Source of the DNA: Halorientalis sp.
GTDB lineage: Archaea; Halobacteriota; Halobacteria; Halobacteriales; Haloarculaceae
DNA: 64,000 nt
Direction of reading: 5' to 3'
Assembly (NCBI RefSeq): GCF_028275115.1
Contig: NZ_JAQCNH010000078.1
Coordinates: 28,937-92,936, forward strand
Shown here: one piece after another, positions 51,201 to 60,384 of the stretch
Layout: the number at the start of each line of letters is the position of its first letter
Numbering within the stretch: the first letter of the stretch is position 1
Made by a program: the position numbers and the translations under genes
Notes under the pieces: model-generated
Told to the model about the DNA's origin: nothing
Seen by the model: only the letters and a program-made list of their open reading frames with translations
Database searches by the model: none

Positions 51201-52098
51201 GCCCGGCGTCGAGACGCGCACCGCCGACCGGGGCCGCCACCAGCGCGCCGATGACGACTGCGGCCGCGAGTACAGTCGGAAGCGGCGGCGGTTCGAGCGT
51301 GGTGACAACCGCCACGAGACCGCTCACGACGACGACGCCCAGCACCGTCGTCACCAGCGCCTCCCGTCCGGAACTGGCCGTGTCGGGAACTCGGCCACCG
51401 ACGGTCCACCAGACGACGGTCGCCCCGAGCGAGGCACCGACGCCGAACAGCAGGTAGTCCGTCGGGCCGACGACGAACAGACCGACCGCGGCAAGCGCAC
51501 CGGCCGCCGGGAACGACCGCGCCGGCGTCGAGAGGAATCGGACCGCGACGACCAGCACCGCCACACCGACCACGATACCGACGAGTACGTCGACCGGGTA
51601 GTGGACGCCGATGACGACCCGGGACAGCGAGACCAGCCCCGCGACGGTCGCACCGACGAACAGCGGCCGGCGGTCGCCCTCGTCGGCAATCAGCCAGCCA
51701 AGGCCGCCGTAGACGACCGTACTGCCGAGCGCGTGGCCGCTCGGAAACCCGAACCCGTCCGCGACGGTCGCCTCGACTACCAGTGGCCGGAGCACGCCCG
51801 GCACGCCACGCAGGGCCACGGGTCGAGTGGCCCCGGGTGGACGCGGGAGCGCGAAGACCTGCTTCAACAGTGCGACGAGCGCCAACGCGACGAAGCCGAG
51901 CGCGACGACCTGCACGACCAGCGTCCGGTTCAGCCGGTCGCCGACGACGGGCGTCCGGTCGCCCAGCCAGTACGACAGCGAGAAAATCAGGAAGTAGGCG
52001 GCCACGTTGCCGAGGAGCGTTACCAGCGCGAGCGCGGCGACGAGGGGGTCCGGCAACGCACCGAGTGTCTCGACGGCACGGACGCTTCGTCCGGCCAT
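51193..52098 (-). CDS. PAP2 family membrane phosphatase
   Basis: The 301-residue protein has the three PAP2 motifs: KQVFALPRP, PSGHALGST and SRVVIGVHYPVDVLVG, with the catalytic His in the last. It has about nine hydrophobic segments. PAP2 enzymes dephosphorylate lipid phosphates such as phosphatidic acid or isoprenyl diphosphates. The ATG at 52098 is preferred; the frame further upstream overlaps the YihY gene. It is 1 bp downstream of the YihY stop and likely in one operon. Confidence 0.9.
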   Translation of the reverse strand: MAGRSVRAVETLGALPDPLVAALALVTLLGNVAAYFLIFSLSYWLGDRTPVVGDRLNRTLVVQVVALGFVALALVALLKQVFALPRPPGATRPVALRGVPGVLRPLVVEATVADGFGFPSGHALGSTVVYGGLGWLIADEGDRRPLFVGATVAGLVSLSRVVIGVHYPVDVLVGIVVGVAVLVVAVRFLSTPARSFPAAGALAAVGLFVVGPTDYLLFGVGASLGATVVWWTVGGRVPDTASSGREALVTTVLGVVVVSGLVAVVTTLEPPPLPTVLAAAVVIGALVAAPVGGARLDAGLR

Positions 52099-52099
52099 C

Positions 52100-53418
52100 T
52101 CAACTGCGGAACTCGTCGACGGTGTTGCGGAGACGACCCGGGAGACCGGCCATCGTGACACCGACGCCGACCAGTATCATCAGCGCGTACAGGCCGAGCG
52201 TCGACAGCCAGATGACGAGCATGGCGAGGATTGCCCAGCCGCCACCGAGAAAGTAGAACGCGCCGATGGTCATCGCAGTGCCGTACAGCAGGACCAGGTA
52301 CGGGCCCCAGCCGGTCGCGCGGCCGCGGCGGCCGCGCCGACGGACGTACCGTTTCAGGTCGCGTTCGATCTCCTCGCGGTGGACCGTCCGGTCGTCGATG
52401 TCCGCCTCGACCGCGTCGAGTTTGGAGCGGAGTTCTGCCAGTTCGTCCGCCACGTCGGACTCCTCGTCCGGACCGGCCGCTGTCGCGTTCGCGTCGACAC
52501 CATCGTCGCCGTCGTCCGGCGCGCCCCCGTGTTCGTCGGACATGCCTCGTTGGCCGACACCTCGTGGGGGTTCCTGTTGTAGTTGCCGGTTGCCGCCGTC
52601 GCGGTCGGCTAGCACGGCGTTCGACACGACGCCGGCCAGCGGGACGAGACTACCGACGTAGAACCACGTCACGAGCAACAGGACGCCGCCGGTGACGCCG
52701 TACAACTGGAACCTCCCCACGCTCTCCGCGTAGAGTCGAAAGACCGTGCTCAGGAGTGCCCAACTGCCGCCTGCGAGGGCAGCCCCCGGTACGGCCTCTC
52801 GAACACCGACCGGTTCGTCCGGGAGAATTACGTACAGCGGGAGGAACGTGATGGCGAGCGTCAGCGCCAGAACCGGCGTTCCGAAGGCGTCGGCCAGCGG
52901 CCCAGGGGCGTATTCGACGAGGACGTCGACGCCCGCGGCCACGCCCACGGCGGCCCCGACCGCCACCAGCGCGACGGTGGCGTCGGTCACCTGGCCGACG
53001 AACGAACTCGACCCGGCGGTACCGTACACCTGCCAGAAGGCCATCTTAAGGCCGCGAAACAGTTTCAGTGCGCCCCACACCAGCACTGCCACGCCAGCGA
53101 CGGTTGCCCCGGCGCGTCCGCTCGCCCCGGTCAGCGAGTCGAGCAGAATCTGCTCGCCAGACGGCGAGAGGATGCTCCCGAGTCGGGCGACCGTGGGCTC
53201 GGCCAGCGTCTCCCCACTCAGCACCGAGGCGACAACCAGCGTCAGCAGCGACAGCGGCATCAGCGAGACGAACGTGTAGTCGGCGAGACTGGCGGCCAGA
53301 ACGTAATCTGCTCGGACCGCGCGGCGGCGACGACTGCCCGTGCGACACCGCTTGTGTCGGCGTTTCGTGACACGGCCCGCACCTCGACCGCCCGTCGCAA
53401 TATCCCATCGGAAGACAC
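52100..53418 (-). pseudogene. YihY/BrkB-type membrane protein gene with a single-base frameshift near the N-terminus
   Basis: Most of the gene is intact from LADYTFVSLMPLSLLTLVVA, through YVILPDEPVGVREAVPGAAL and VTWFYVGSLVPLAGV. A C-terminal extension holds a coiled-coil-like helix (ELAELRSKLDAVEADIDDRT) and two more helices. The family's N-terminal block, RAVVAAARSEQITF, is in another frame. The join at about 53299-53302 needs one extra base (TTCTGG would read TTCCTGG). The total of 1319 nt is one short of 440 codons. The start is taken as GTG 53418. It may be a sequencing error, as the rest shows no decay. Confidence 0.72.
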
Positions 53419-53486
53419 CCCCTCAGACGACGGGTCCCGCCCGTGCGACCGAAAACCCATTTACCCCCGAGCCTGCAGAAGCCCAC

Positions 53487-53888
53487 ATGGACGAAAAATA
53501 CGAACGGGGTATCCTCCGCATCTCGGCCGTGTTCCTGTTCGCGGCCGTCCTCCTCATCCCGGTCGGCTACGCCGGGGTCGGTGCCTCACCGGTTCTACCC
53601 GTCGGCTTCGTTATCTTGGCTGCCGTACTGTACGTCGCCTGGCAGCGTAGTCGAGCGTACGGGGCCTACCTCTCGGGACTCTGGCTCGGGCCGGTCATCG
53701 CGGCCATCGTCGCCGTCGCCGGCGTCCTCCTCGGCGTTTCCTCCGGCGAACTTCAGGCACTCGGCGGCATCGTCGGTCTTCTAGGCGTGTTCAACCTCAT
53801 TCTCCGTCCCATCTATCGGGTCGTCCACTACGTCGTCGCCGGTGCCGTCCAGATCGGTCGCGAGATTCAGGAAGAACGCTCCTCCTAG
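53487..53888 (+). CDS. Small membrane protein, unknown function
   Basis: The 133-residue protein has four hydrophobic segments ([76 protein letters not shown]) and a short charged tail [12 protein letters not shown]. No family is recognised. It is divergent from the YihY gene, and its stop overlaps the stop of trm1 on the other strand. Confidence 0.72.
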   Translation: MDEKYERGILRISAVFLFAAVLLIPVGYAGVGASPVLPVGFVILAAVLYVAWQRSRAYGAYLSGLWLGPVIAAIVAVAGVLLGVSSGELQALGGIVGLLGVFNLILRPIYRVVHYVVAGAVQIGREIQEERSS

Positions 53889-54988
53889 TTCAACGCCGTC
53901 TCCATGTCGGCCACGTCCGCCGTGGTCTTGAACGTCGTTCCGCCGTAGTGGCTTCTCGACGCCTCGTGTCCCGCGTCACGCAGTGTCGCGAGGAACTGGT
54001 CCATCCCGACCGCCGACTTCGACCAGCGCTTGTAGAGTCGGTGCTGGTCGTAGTGGGTCGGCGTCGATAGCTCCCCCTCGACGGTCGAGAGGAGGTCCTG
54101 CGCCCGGTCGGCGGTCTCGAACTCGCCGGTGACCTGCTCACGGACGGCGGCCACGAACGCCGGGTCGTGAGCGTCGCCCAGCCACAGTGGGCCGGCGGTC
54201 TGGAGATGGTGGCCACAGTGAGGACACAGCTCGTCCGGGTCGGCCAGCAACCCGTGCTCGTGGTCGCGGTAGAGACAGTGCTGGCAGTGGTCGACGTGCC
54301 CGAGTTCCTCTAGCAGGGCATTGGCTGCGCGAGCCCCCTGCTCGACGTCGAGATAGGTCCGGGCGTAGTGGTCGGTGACGTGGCTGAAGACCGGCCGGGC
54401 GGCGACGTCGAACGTCGCGGCGGTGCGGACCAGCGCCGACAGCAACACCCTGAGTCCCATCTCCGCGTGGTACTCGGTGTTGCGCGGCACCGCGCCGTAC
54501 TTGCGGACGCCGCTCTCGAAGTGCGCGCCACACAGTGGTGCGGTGTCCGTCGCTGTGACACAGAGCAGGCCCTGTGCGCTCCGGGCAGCGGCGTCGGCGA
54601 AGGGCATCGGCGTCCCGAACGGGTCCACGTCGACCACGTCGAACCGCTGCTGGTGCATGAACACGTTCGCGTCCTCGTGGACCGTCTCGCCGTCCAATCC
54701 GTTGCGCTCGAAGTTCTCGGCCGCCAAGTCGACGGCCTCGGGGTCCACGTCACAGGTCGTCGCCGTCCAGCCGTTGGCCGCGGCCCGGACCCCCCGAATC
54801 CCGCTGGCTGCCGTCGCGTCCAGATACGTGGTCGGCTCCGCGTCCTCACGCTCCCGGTAGGCCCGCAGCGTCGCCACCGTCAGGTCCCGGTTGAGCTCCA
54901 TCTCCGGGTTGTAGAACACCTCGCCCTCCTTCCCGTCCGTGGCCTCTCCGGGGACCGCGACCTCGACATTGCCCTCCTCGATTCGCAT
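53885..54988 (-). CDS. trm1: tRNA (guanine(26)-N2)-dimethyltransferase
   Basis: The 367-residue archaeal Trm1 methylates G26 of tRNAs. Visible features are [23 protein letters not shown] at the N-terminus, the SAM-binding [15 protein letters not shown], the catalytic-type [11 protein letters not shown] and a zinc-binding region of two CxxC pairs (CQHC and CPHCG). The ATG at 54988 gives the common start [14 protein letters not shown]; the longer frame is not supported. A TATA element precedes the divergent lipoprotein gene. Confidence 0.95.
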   Translation of the reverse strand: MRIEEGNVEVAVPGEATDGKEGEVFYNPEMELNRDLTVATLRAYREREDAEPTTYLDATAASGIRGVRAAANGWTATTCDVDPEAVDLAAENFERNGLDGETVHEDANVFMHQQRFDVVDVDPFGTPMPFADAAARSAQGLLCVTATDTAPLCGAHFESGVRKYGAVPRNTEYHAEMGLRVLLSALVRTAATFDVAARPVFSHVTDHYARTYLDVEQGARAANALLEELGHVDHCQHCLYRDHEHGLLADPDELCPHCGHHLQTAGPLWLGDAHDPAFVAAVREQVTGEFETADRAQDLLSTVEGELSTPTHYDQHRLYKRWSKSAVGMDQFLATLRDAGHEASRSHYGGTTFKTTADVADMETALN

Positions 54989-55074
54989 ACCCCCGATCCG
55001 GACGCGGGGGCGAAAAGGGATGTGTTCCGGCGCGAACCACAATCATTAGTTCGTCCACCTGCACAGGAGTTGCC

Positions 55075-55830
55075 ATGTCGCGGTACGTACTCGCGGTAGT
55101 GGTCGCGCTCGCGCTGGTGGGGTGTGCTGGTCTGTCTGGCGAGCCGCAATCGACCGAGACGGCGACGGCGACGCCGTCCATCGAGGAACCGTCGACCGCG
55201 CCGAACACGACGGCACTAATCGACACATATCGGGCGCGGTTCGGGGCCGCCGACTCCGGGACCATCGTCCGGAACACGACCGTTCGGGCCGGCGACTCCT
55301 CCATTGAGGCCGATGGCGTCGTGCGGTTTGACCGCAGCGGCGAGCGGGCCATCGAGATCACCGAGGAGCGGATTCTGGAGACGCCGACTCGCCGCGTGAC
55401 CTACACCACGGGCTCGGAGACCTACCAGCGGTCGGGCACGGGTGCTGAGGCAACGTACACCGCCGACGCCACGCCAGTCCAGCCTACGAACTGGTCGTCG
55501 ATGGCCGACACGACGGACCTGATTGCCGCACCGGACTGGGAACCCGCCGAGACGGGCACCGTCCGTGGCGTCACGGTTCGGCAGTACACCGCCGGGTCGT
55601 TCGCCAACGCCTCCCGGTTCGGTGCCGACGAGTTCGAGAACCTCACCCTCTCGTCGGCGCGGTTGTCGGTCGACCGAGACGGGCTGATCCGGGAACTGCA
55701 GGTCACGTTCAGCGGGCGGCTCTCGGTCGGGCCGCGGGAGGTGACGCTCCGCGTCGTCGTCGCCGACCTCGGTGGGACGACGGTCTCGCCGCCGGGCTGG
55801 CTGTCGCAGGCACGGGAGCGGACGCGCTAG
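55075..55830 (+). CDS. Lipoprotein, DUF7537-like
   Basis: The 251-residue protein has a signal peptide with lipobox LVGC (Cys17), a Thr/Glu-rich linker and a beta-rich folded part (GTIVRNTTVRAGDSSIEADG, RVTYTTGSETYQRSG, GTVRGVTVRQYTAGSFANAS, RLSVDRDGLIRELQVTFSGR). This resembles LolA-like or DUF7537-type haloarchaeal lipoproteins. It should be anchored on the outer face of the membrane. No catalytic residues are evident. The following gene starts 16 bp after its stop. Confidence 0.82.
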   Translation: MSRYVLAVVVALALVGCAGLSGEPQSTETATATPSIEEPSTAPNTTALIDTYRARFGAADSGTIVRNTTVRAGDSSIEADGVVRFDRSGERAIEITEERILETPTRRVTYTTGSETYQRSGTGAEATYTADATPVQPTNWSSMADTTDLIAAPDWEPAETGTVRGVTVRQYTAGSFANASRFGADEFENLTLSSARLSVDRDGLIRELQVTFSGRLSVGPREVTLRVVVADLGGTTVSPPGWLSQARERTR

Positions 55831-55846
55831 GGGCATCGAACCTGTT

Positions 55847-56221
55847 TTGACAGTCCGGGACTATTTCGAGTCCGTGACAGCGGTCGACGACTGGATGGCC
55901 GACCTGGCCGCCGCCGGCGAACTCACCCCGGAGAGCGTCGACCGTATCGTCTCGCTGCACGGTGAGCGCGGCCAGCGAGCCATCGAGGCCGTCGGCGAAC
56001 ACCGGGTCAAGGAGTACCGGGACTTCACGGTCGTCGTCGGTTACGAGGACGAGTACATCGTCGAGGGCGGCGGGTGTACCTGCGCCGACTCGGAGTACAA
56101 CCTCGACCCCGACGACCCCGCCCAACTGTGCTGGCACGCGCTGGCCGTCCGTGTCGCCGAAGCCATCGACGAGGTGGACCACCACGATATGTGGTACAGC
56201 GACGTCCGGGACTTCCTCTGA
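55847..56221 (+). CDS. SWIM zinc finger protein
   Basis: A 124-residue protein with a C-terminal SWIM-type zinc motif, C-x-C-x15-C-x-H (C77, C79, C95, H97) in GGCTCADSEYN...LCWHALAV. SWIM domains bind DNA or proteins and occur in recombination-linked factors. The N-terminal helical part (RDYFESVTAVDDWMADL) is not recognised. TTG at 55847 is chosen because it starts right before the conserved region; a GTG at 55874 is an alternative. Confidence 0.8.
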   Translation: MTVRDYFESVTAVDDWMADLAAAGELTPESVDRIVSLHGERGQRAIEAVGEHRVKEYRDFTVVVGYEDEYIVEGGGCTCADSEYNLDPDDPAQLCWHALAVRVAEAIDEVDHHDMWYSDVRDFL

Positions 56222-56274
56222 GTGGGGGAGCCGACCAAGCCTATAATTGGCAGCCATCCTTCAGTTAGAGAACA

Positions 56275-56673
56275 GTGCCAGAGATTCCCGAGGCGTACCA
56301 CGACCTGTTCGAGAAAGCGACCATCGCCCACCTCACGACGATACTGCCCGACGGCCGCCCGCACACGACGCCGGTCTGGGTCGACTACGACCCCGACACA
56401 GACCGTCTGTTGGTCAACACCGAACGCCACACCCGCAAAGCGCGGAACGTCGACCGTGACCCGACGGTCTCGGCTAGCATGGTCGACCCGGACGACCCCA
56501 ACCGATTTCTCTCGGTCACCGGCGAGGTCGAAACCGTGACCACCGAGGGCGCACCCGACCACATCGACGATCTCGCCAGTCGGTACATGGGCGAAGAGGA
56601 GTACTCCGAACCCACGAAGAGCGAACGGATTCTCTTCTACGTCCGCGCCGACGAGGTCTACTCCATGTCGTGA
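56275..56673 (+). CDS. PPOX class F420-dependent oxidoreductase
   Basis: The 132-residue protein has the split-barrel fold signature of pyridoxamine-phosphate-oxidase-like flavoproteins: FEKATIAHLTTILPDGRPHTTPVWVDYD, then RLLVNTERHTRKARNVDRDP and RFLSVTGEVE. In haloarchaea this family uses the deazaflavin F420. The substrate is unknown. GTG 56275 is used as start. Intergenic hairpins follow the stop. Confidence 0.87.
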   Translation: MPEIPEAYHDLFEKATIAHLTTILPDGRPHTTPVWVDYDPDTDRLLVNTERHTRKARNVDRDPTVSASMVDPDDPNRFLSVTGEVETVTTEGAPDHIDDLASRYMGEEEYSEPTKSERILFYVRADEVYSMS

Positions 56674-56680
56674 CGCCGGC

Positions 56681-56757
56681 GGTGCCGCATCTCGCTTGCG
56701 GGGCACCCCGCTCGTGGGCTCCGCCCGCGTCCGAGAGCGCAGTTTCGGCTGCGTCTC
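56681..56757. repeat. Two GC-rich hairpins after the F420 oxidoreductase gene
   Basis: GGTGCC (56681-56686) pairs with GGCACC (56702-56707) around a nested GCA/TGC pair. GAGAGCGCAG (56733-56742) pairs with CTGCGTCTC (56749-56757) with a TTTCGG loop. Both follow the gene, like the other hairpins in this window. Confidence 0.5.
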
Positions 56758-56815
56758 CCGGTTCGTTTTACTCACCGTCCGCACACCCGACGGCCGACCG
56801 CCGGCCAACCGCCCG

Positions 56816-57898
56816 TCAGTCCCCGGCGGCCCGCTTGTCGACTTCTTCTAGGTCTTCGCCGCCGACCGAGGAGCGTAGCGCGTCCATCCCGTCGTCGTGG
56901 TCGACGCCGAAGTTGTCCGCGGCGAGTTCCTCGACGCGCTCGAACTCTGCCTCGGAGAGGGCGGGCGTGTCGGGCGCACCGGCCCACTCGTCGATGTCGT
57001 CCGTCGTTCGGAAGGTGGGCGTAACCGAGGCCACCTCGTCGAAGGCGAGCAACCACTGGAGCGAGGCCTGCCCCATCGTGCGCTCGTCGTCGGTCGCGCC
57101 ATCCGCGGAACTTCGTTCCGCGCGTTCAAGAAACCGAAGATTGTCGACCTTCTTCCAGCCCGCCTCGTACCACTCCTGGGGTCTGTGTGCACGGTGGTCG
57201 CCTTTGCCCAGTTCAGTCTCCGGGGTGACCTGCTCGTTCAGCAGGCCCGAGGAGTGGGGCACGCGGGGGAGAACGGAGGTGTCGGCGTCGAGCCGGCGGA
57301 CCTCATCGATGGCGTGGCGACCCGGCGTCTGCTCGAACATATTGAAGACGAGCTGGAGGGCGTCGAACTCCTGTTCGACTGCCTCGGTCGCTTCCGCGAG
57401 CCACCCGATGGAGGGGCCGAGCGCCCAGCCGATGGCCTCGACTTTGCCTTCCTCGCGCAGTTCGTCGAACGTCTCCAGCACGTCGGGCGTCACCTCGTCG
57501 ACGTTGGCGTTGTGCAGCATCAACACGTCGACGTAGTCCATCTCCAGCCGGTCGAGCGACCGGTCGAGTGCGGTGCGAATCCACTCCGGGTCGACCCGCT
57601 TTGGAAGTTCGCCGTGGCCGGCCTGTGGGTTGTTGTAGAAGTCGTAGCCAACCTTCGTCGAGACGGTCACCTCCTCGCGGCGCTCGTTCAAGGCCTCGCC
57701 GACGAGTTCCTCCGAGTCGCCGTGACCGTACACGTCACCGGTGTCGAAGAAGGTGATTCCCTGGTCGAGGGCGTGCTGGACCATGTCGATGGCCTGCTCG
57801 CGGGACCGGTCGCCCCACCAGTCGGTGCCGACGACCCAGGCCCCGAAACCGACTTCGCTGACCTCGACGCCGGAGTTACCGAGTTCACGCTGATTCAT
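56816..57898 (-). CDS. Aldo/keto reductase family protein
   Basis: The 360-residue enzyme has the catalytic tetrad: D52 and Y57 (FDTGDVYGHG), K82 (VSTKVGYD) and H129 (LMLHN). The remainder is a TIM barrel with the GWALGPSIGW segment. It reduces aldehydes or sugars using NADPH; the substrate is unknown. Near residue 260 the stretch ERAERSSADGA is encoded by a palindrome (57104-57122) and appears inserted between NLRFL and RTMGQASLQWLL. Confidence 0.92.
   Translation of the reverse strand: MNQRELGNSGVEVSEVGFGAWVVGTDWWGDRSREQAIDMVQHALDQGITFFDTGDVYGHGDSEELVGEALNERREEVTVSTKVGYDFYNNPQAGHGELPKRVDPEWIRTALDRSLDRLEMDYVDVLMLHNANVDEVTPDVLETFDELREEGKVEAIGWALGPSIGWLAEATEAVEQEFDALQLVFNMFEQTPGRHAIDEVRRLDADTSVLPRVPHSSGLLNEQVTPETELGKGDHRAHRPQEWYEAGWKKVDNLRFLERAERSSADGATDDERTMGQASLQWLLAFDEVASVTPTFRTTDDIDEWAGAPDTPALSEAEFERVEELAADNFGVDHDDGMDALRSSVGGEDLEEVDKRAAGD
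57104..57122. repeat. Palindromic in-frame insert in the aldo/keto reductase gene
   Basis: CGCGGAAC-TTC-GTTCCGCG is a perfect hairpin with eight-base arms and a three-base loop (GAA on the coding strand). It encodes the low-complexity ERAERSSADG stretch. Confidence 0.6.
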
Positions 57899-57976
57899 AC
57901 GTTAGTGTACGGACCCCTCGCACTTATCGAGTGTGATTGACAGAAGTCACTTTTCGATGACACTAACTGAGGCTGC

Positions 57977-58147
57977 ATGGACGACCCTCTCCACAGACGG
58001 CTCACGTTCGTGATCGCCCTGCTCGGAATCGCGTACCTCGCGTGGGGGAGCGATGCAGCGGTCGTTGCCGTCGCGGTACTCCTGCTCTCGCTGGGTACCT
58101 GGACAGCCCTCGCCTGGCGACAGTGGAACGGCCTGCTCGCTCGCTGA
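57977..58147 (+). CDS. Small two-helix membrane protein (56 residues)
   Basis: A short gene between convergent and divergent neighbours. Translation gives MDDPLHRRLTFVIALLGIAY, then LAWGSDAAVVAVAVLLLSLG and TWTALAWRQWNGLLAR: two hydrophobic helices with a charged start and a basic end. The start is preceded by a short leader. The composition is protein-like and it fills the gap exactly between the aldo-keto reductase start and the CPBP stop. The function is unknown. Confidence 0.65.
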   Translation: MDDPLHRRLTFVIALLGIAYLAWGSDAAVVAVAVLLLSLGTWTALAWRQWNGLLAR

Positions 58148-58150
58148 TCG

Positions 58151-59233
58151 CTACTCCCGCAGGGTCGGCACCGCCACGGACTCCCGGAGCGCCAGGTCGC
58201 CGTACGCCCGGCGGACCCACCACGCGGTCAGCCCCGTGCCGACGACGAGCGCGAGCAGCACCAGAAGGCCCCCCTCCGGGCCGAACGAGCCACCCGTGAG
58301 AAGTGCCGGACCGGTCGTGTCCGTCGCCAGCACCGCGACGCCCACGGTGATTCCGCTGACGGGGAGCCCGTACACCGCGCCGACGACGGCGTTCCAAGCG
58401 AGATGGAAACCGATTGCGACGCCCAGCCGGTCGGTCCAGACGTACGCCAGGCCGAGCAGGACGCCGAAAAGCGTGACGTTGGTGGTCGAGAGTGTGCTCG
58501 CGCTCGGGTTACCGGCGTGCAGCAGACCGAACAGCGCCGCGGTCGAGAGTGTCGCGATCACGATGGCCCAGCGACGGCCGACCCGCTCGAACCCGCCCAA
58601 CGCCTCCGCCAGGTTCGTCAGGAGGTAGCCACGGACGAGCAGTTCCTCCGACACCGCGACACCGAAAAAAAAGAGCGTGACCGCGAGCAGACTCGCCGGC
58701 GTCGACAAGGTGCCGAACGAGAGGAAGGCGTCGGTGTCACGGACGAACGTTTCCGTGACTCGCAGCCAACCGGCGAGGAACGTGACGCCGACCAGTATCG
58801 TCGGGAGGACCACGCCAAGCGCCAGGCCGAAGCCGGCGTCGCGGAGCCACTGCCCGTCGACGTCCAGCCCGAGCTTCCGGACCGGCCGCCGCCCGACGAG
58901 GTAACTCGCCGTCGGCAGCGCGACCACGACCGTCACGAAAAACAGCGTCTGGCCGACGACGCCGTCGATGACGCCGCGGACCGCGACCAACAGCGACCCG
59001 AGAAGGAGGTTGGTGAGGGCGACCAGCACGGCGGCGACCGTCAGCCGCCAGGGGAGCCGGGGCCGCCGTTCCCGCCGATTCCAGATGCCACCCACGACGA
59101 GACTGCCGACGCCGCGTCCGTCGTTCACCGGCGTCGTGGACGCGTCAGATTGCGGGTCCCCGCTGGCGCGCTCGTCGTCCGTCGTCACATCGGTCGGGCC
59201 CGACGCCCCGCCGGTCCCGCTCTCGTCGGTCAT
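58151..59233 (-). CDS. CPBP family intramembrane metalloprotease
   Basis: The 360-residue protein has an acidic cytosolic N-terminus of about 60 residues and then about eight membrane helices. The family motifs SEELLVRG, FGLLHAGNP and HLAWN are present, as in the CPBP protein at 27956-28726. The ATG at 59233 (MTDESGTGG) is favoured over an upstream start that would include poorly coding sequence. The substrate is unknown. Confidence 0.87.
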   Translation of the reverse strand: MTDESGTGGASGPTDVTTDDERASGDPQSDASTTPVNDGRGVGSLVVGGIWNRRERRPRLPWRLTVAAVLVALTNLLLGSLLVAVRGVIDGVVGQTLFFVTVVVALPTASYLVGRRPVRKLGLDVDGQWLRDAGFGLALGVVLPTILVGVTFLAGWLRVTETFVRDTDAFLSFGTLSTPASLLAVTLFFFGVAVSEELLVRGYLLTNLAEALGGFERVGRRWAIVIATLSTAALFGLLHAGNPSASTLSTTNVTLFGVLLGLAYVWTDRLGVAIGFHLAWNAVVGAVYGLPVSGITVGVAVLATDTTGPALLTGGSFGPEGGLLVLLALVVGTGLTAWWVRRAYGDLALRESVAVPTLRE

Positions 59234-59383
59234 AGACGGTGTATCCACCGCCGACGGAATGAACGTAGTGGTCGCGCCCGTGACGAGCGCGACAGTCACC
59301 CGAACGTGTGCGGTGGTTACCGCTCGGTAACGGTCCCGAGAGTGACGGAAACCCCTATCAACGCGGGTTCCAATGGCAGGGGT

Positions 59384-60292
59384 ATGACGAAGCGTCACGT
59401 CTCGTTGCCGCCCCTGGCCGAGGAGGGGCTCCGAGCGTTCATCGGCGAGGTCGACGAGCGCCTCAGCAGTGACGAGAACACATGCGACGTGGTCAAGGAT
59501 GTCCTCATAGACCTCCACGGCGACCGGGCGGCCTACGAGCGCTGGCAGTCCGGCGAGTCGGTGTCACCGGCCGAACGCGTCCGTCTGCAGGGGTACGACC
59601 CCTGCAACGCGACGCTGGAGAGCGAGTACTACGCGGAGGTCGCGGGGATGGACGATGGCGAGTACGAGCGCTCGAAACACCTCCAGTGGCTTTGGCGACA
59701 GTTCGACGCCACACCGATGGCCGACAACATCGCGTTCGCTCTGCGCTTCCGGCAGATGCTCGCCGATCACCTCTTCGCCGAGGCGGGCGCGGACCTCCGG
59801 TTGTTCAAACGAATCACGTTCACGTACGGTCACAACATCGAACTGGGCGACAACGTCGTCGTTCACGACGACGTGCACCTGGACGACCGCGGGAAGCTCA
59901 CCGTCGGCGACCGGGTCTCCATCTCCGACAACGTCCACGTCTACACCCACGACCACGACGTGGTCGACCAGACCGACGTCACGAACTACCACACCAGCAT
60001 CGAGGACGATGCGCGAGTCACATACGACTCGATGGTCCAGGCCGGCGTGCAGATGGGCGAGAACTCCGTCCTCGCGGCCAAGTCGGTCGCCGGCAAGGAC
60101 GTGCCAGCCCATCATATCGCCGCCGGCCAGCCTGCCACATCCATCGGAATAAAGCAGGGCTGGGAGAGCGTCGCCGACCCTGTAGCCGACGCCAACGAGG
60201 ACCGCAGCGACCAACGAGTCGTCGAGCACGACGTGCCCGACGTCGACGTGTTCGACGAGTTCCAGCGCGACCGCTCGCCGCCCGACACCTGA
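59384..60292 (+). CDS. Hexapeptide-repeat acyltransferase (maltose acetyltransferase-like)
   Basis: The 302-residue protein has an N-terminal helical MAT-like part (LQGYDPCNATLESEYYAEV, FRQMLADHLFAEAGADLRLF). A left-handed beta-helix follows (FTYGHNIELGDNVVVHDDVH, LTVGDRVSISDNVHVYTHDH, DDARVTYDSMVQAGVQMGEN). This is the arrangement of CoA-dependent acetyltransferases, with a catalytic His in the helix region (VHVYTHDHD). The substrate is not known. The C-terminal 40 residues are an acidic tail. Confidence 0.85.
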   Translation: MTKRHVSLPPLAEEGLRAFIGEVDERLSSDENTCDVVKDVLIDLHGDRAAYERWQSGESVSPAERVRLQGYDPCNATLESEYYAEVAGMDDGEYERSKHLQWLWRQFDATPMADNIAFALRFRQMLADHLFAEAGADLRLFKRITFTYGHNIELGDNVVVHDDVHLDDRGKLTVGDRVSISDNVHVYTHDHDVVDQTDVTNYHTSIEDDARVTYDSMVQAGVQMGENSVLAAKSVAGKDVPAHHIAAGQPATSIGIKQGWESVADPVADANEDRSDQRVVEHDVPDVDVFDEFQRDRSPPDT

Positions 60293-60384
60293 CTGTGACG
60301 TTGCTGACGTGTCGTCTTGCCCGGCCCCCTGCAGCCACTGCAACCGACGGAAGAGCCAAGTATCATGACATTCAATCACGCACT

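Noticed and set aside
54368..55099. 243-codon plus-strand frame opposite trm1
   Set aside because: trm1 on the minus strand has unmistakable SAM and zinc motifs; the other frame is a shadow.
58403..59383. In-frame extension upstream of the hexapeptide acyltransferase
   Set aside because: The extension lies opposite the CPBP protease and has Arg/Asp/Glu-rich low-complexity content; the family start is near 59384.
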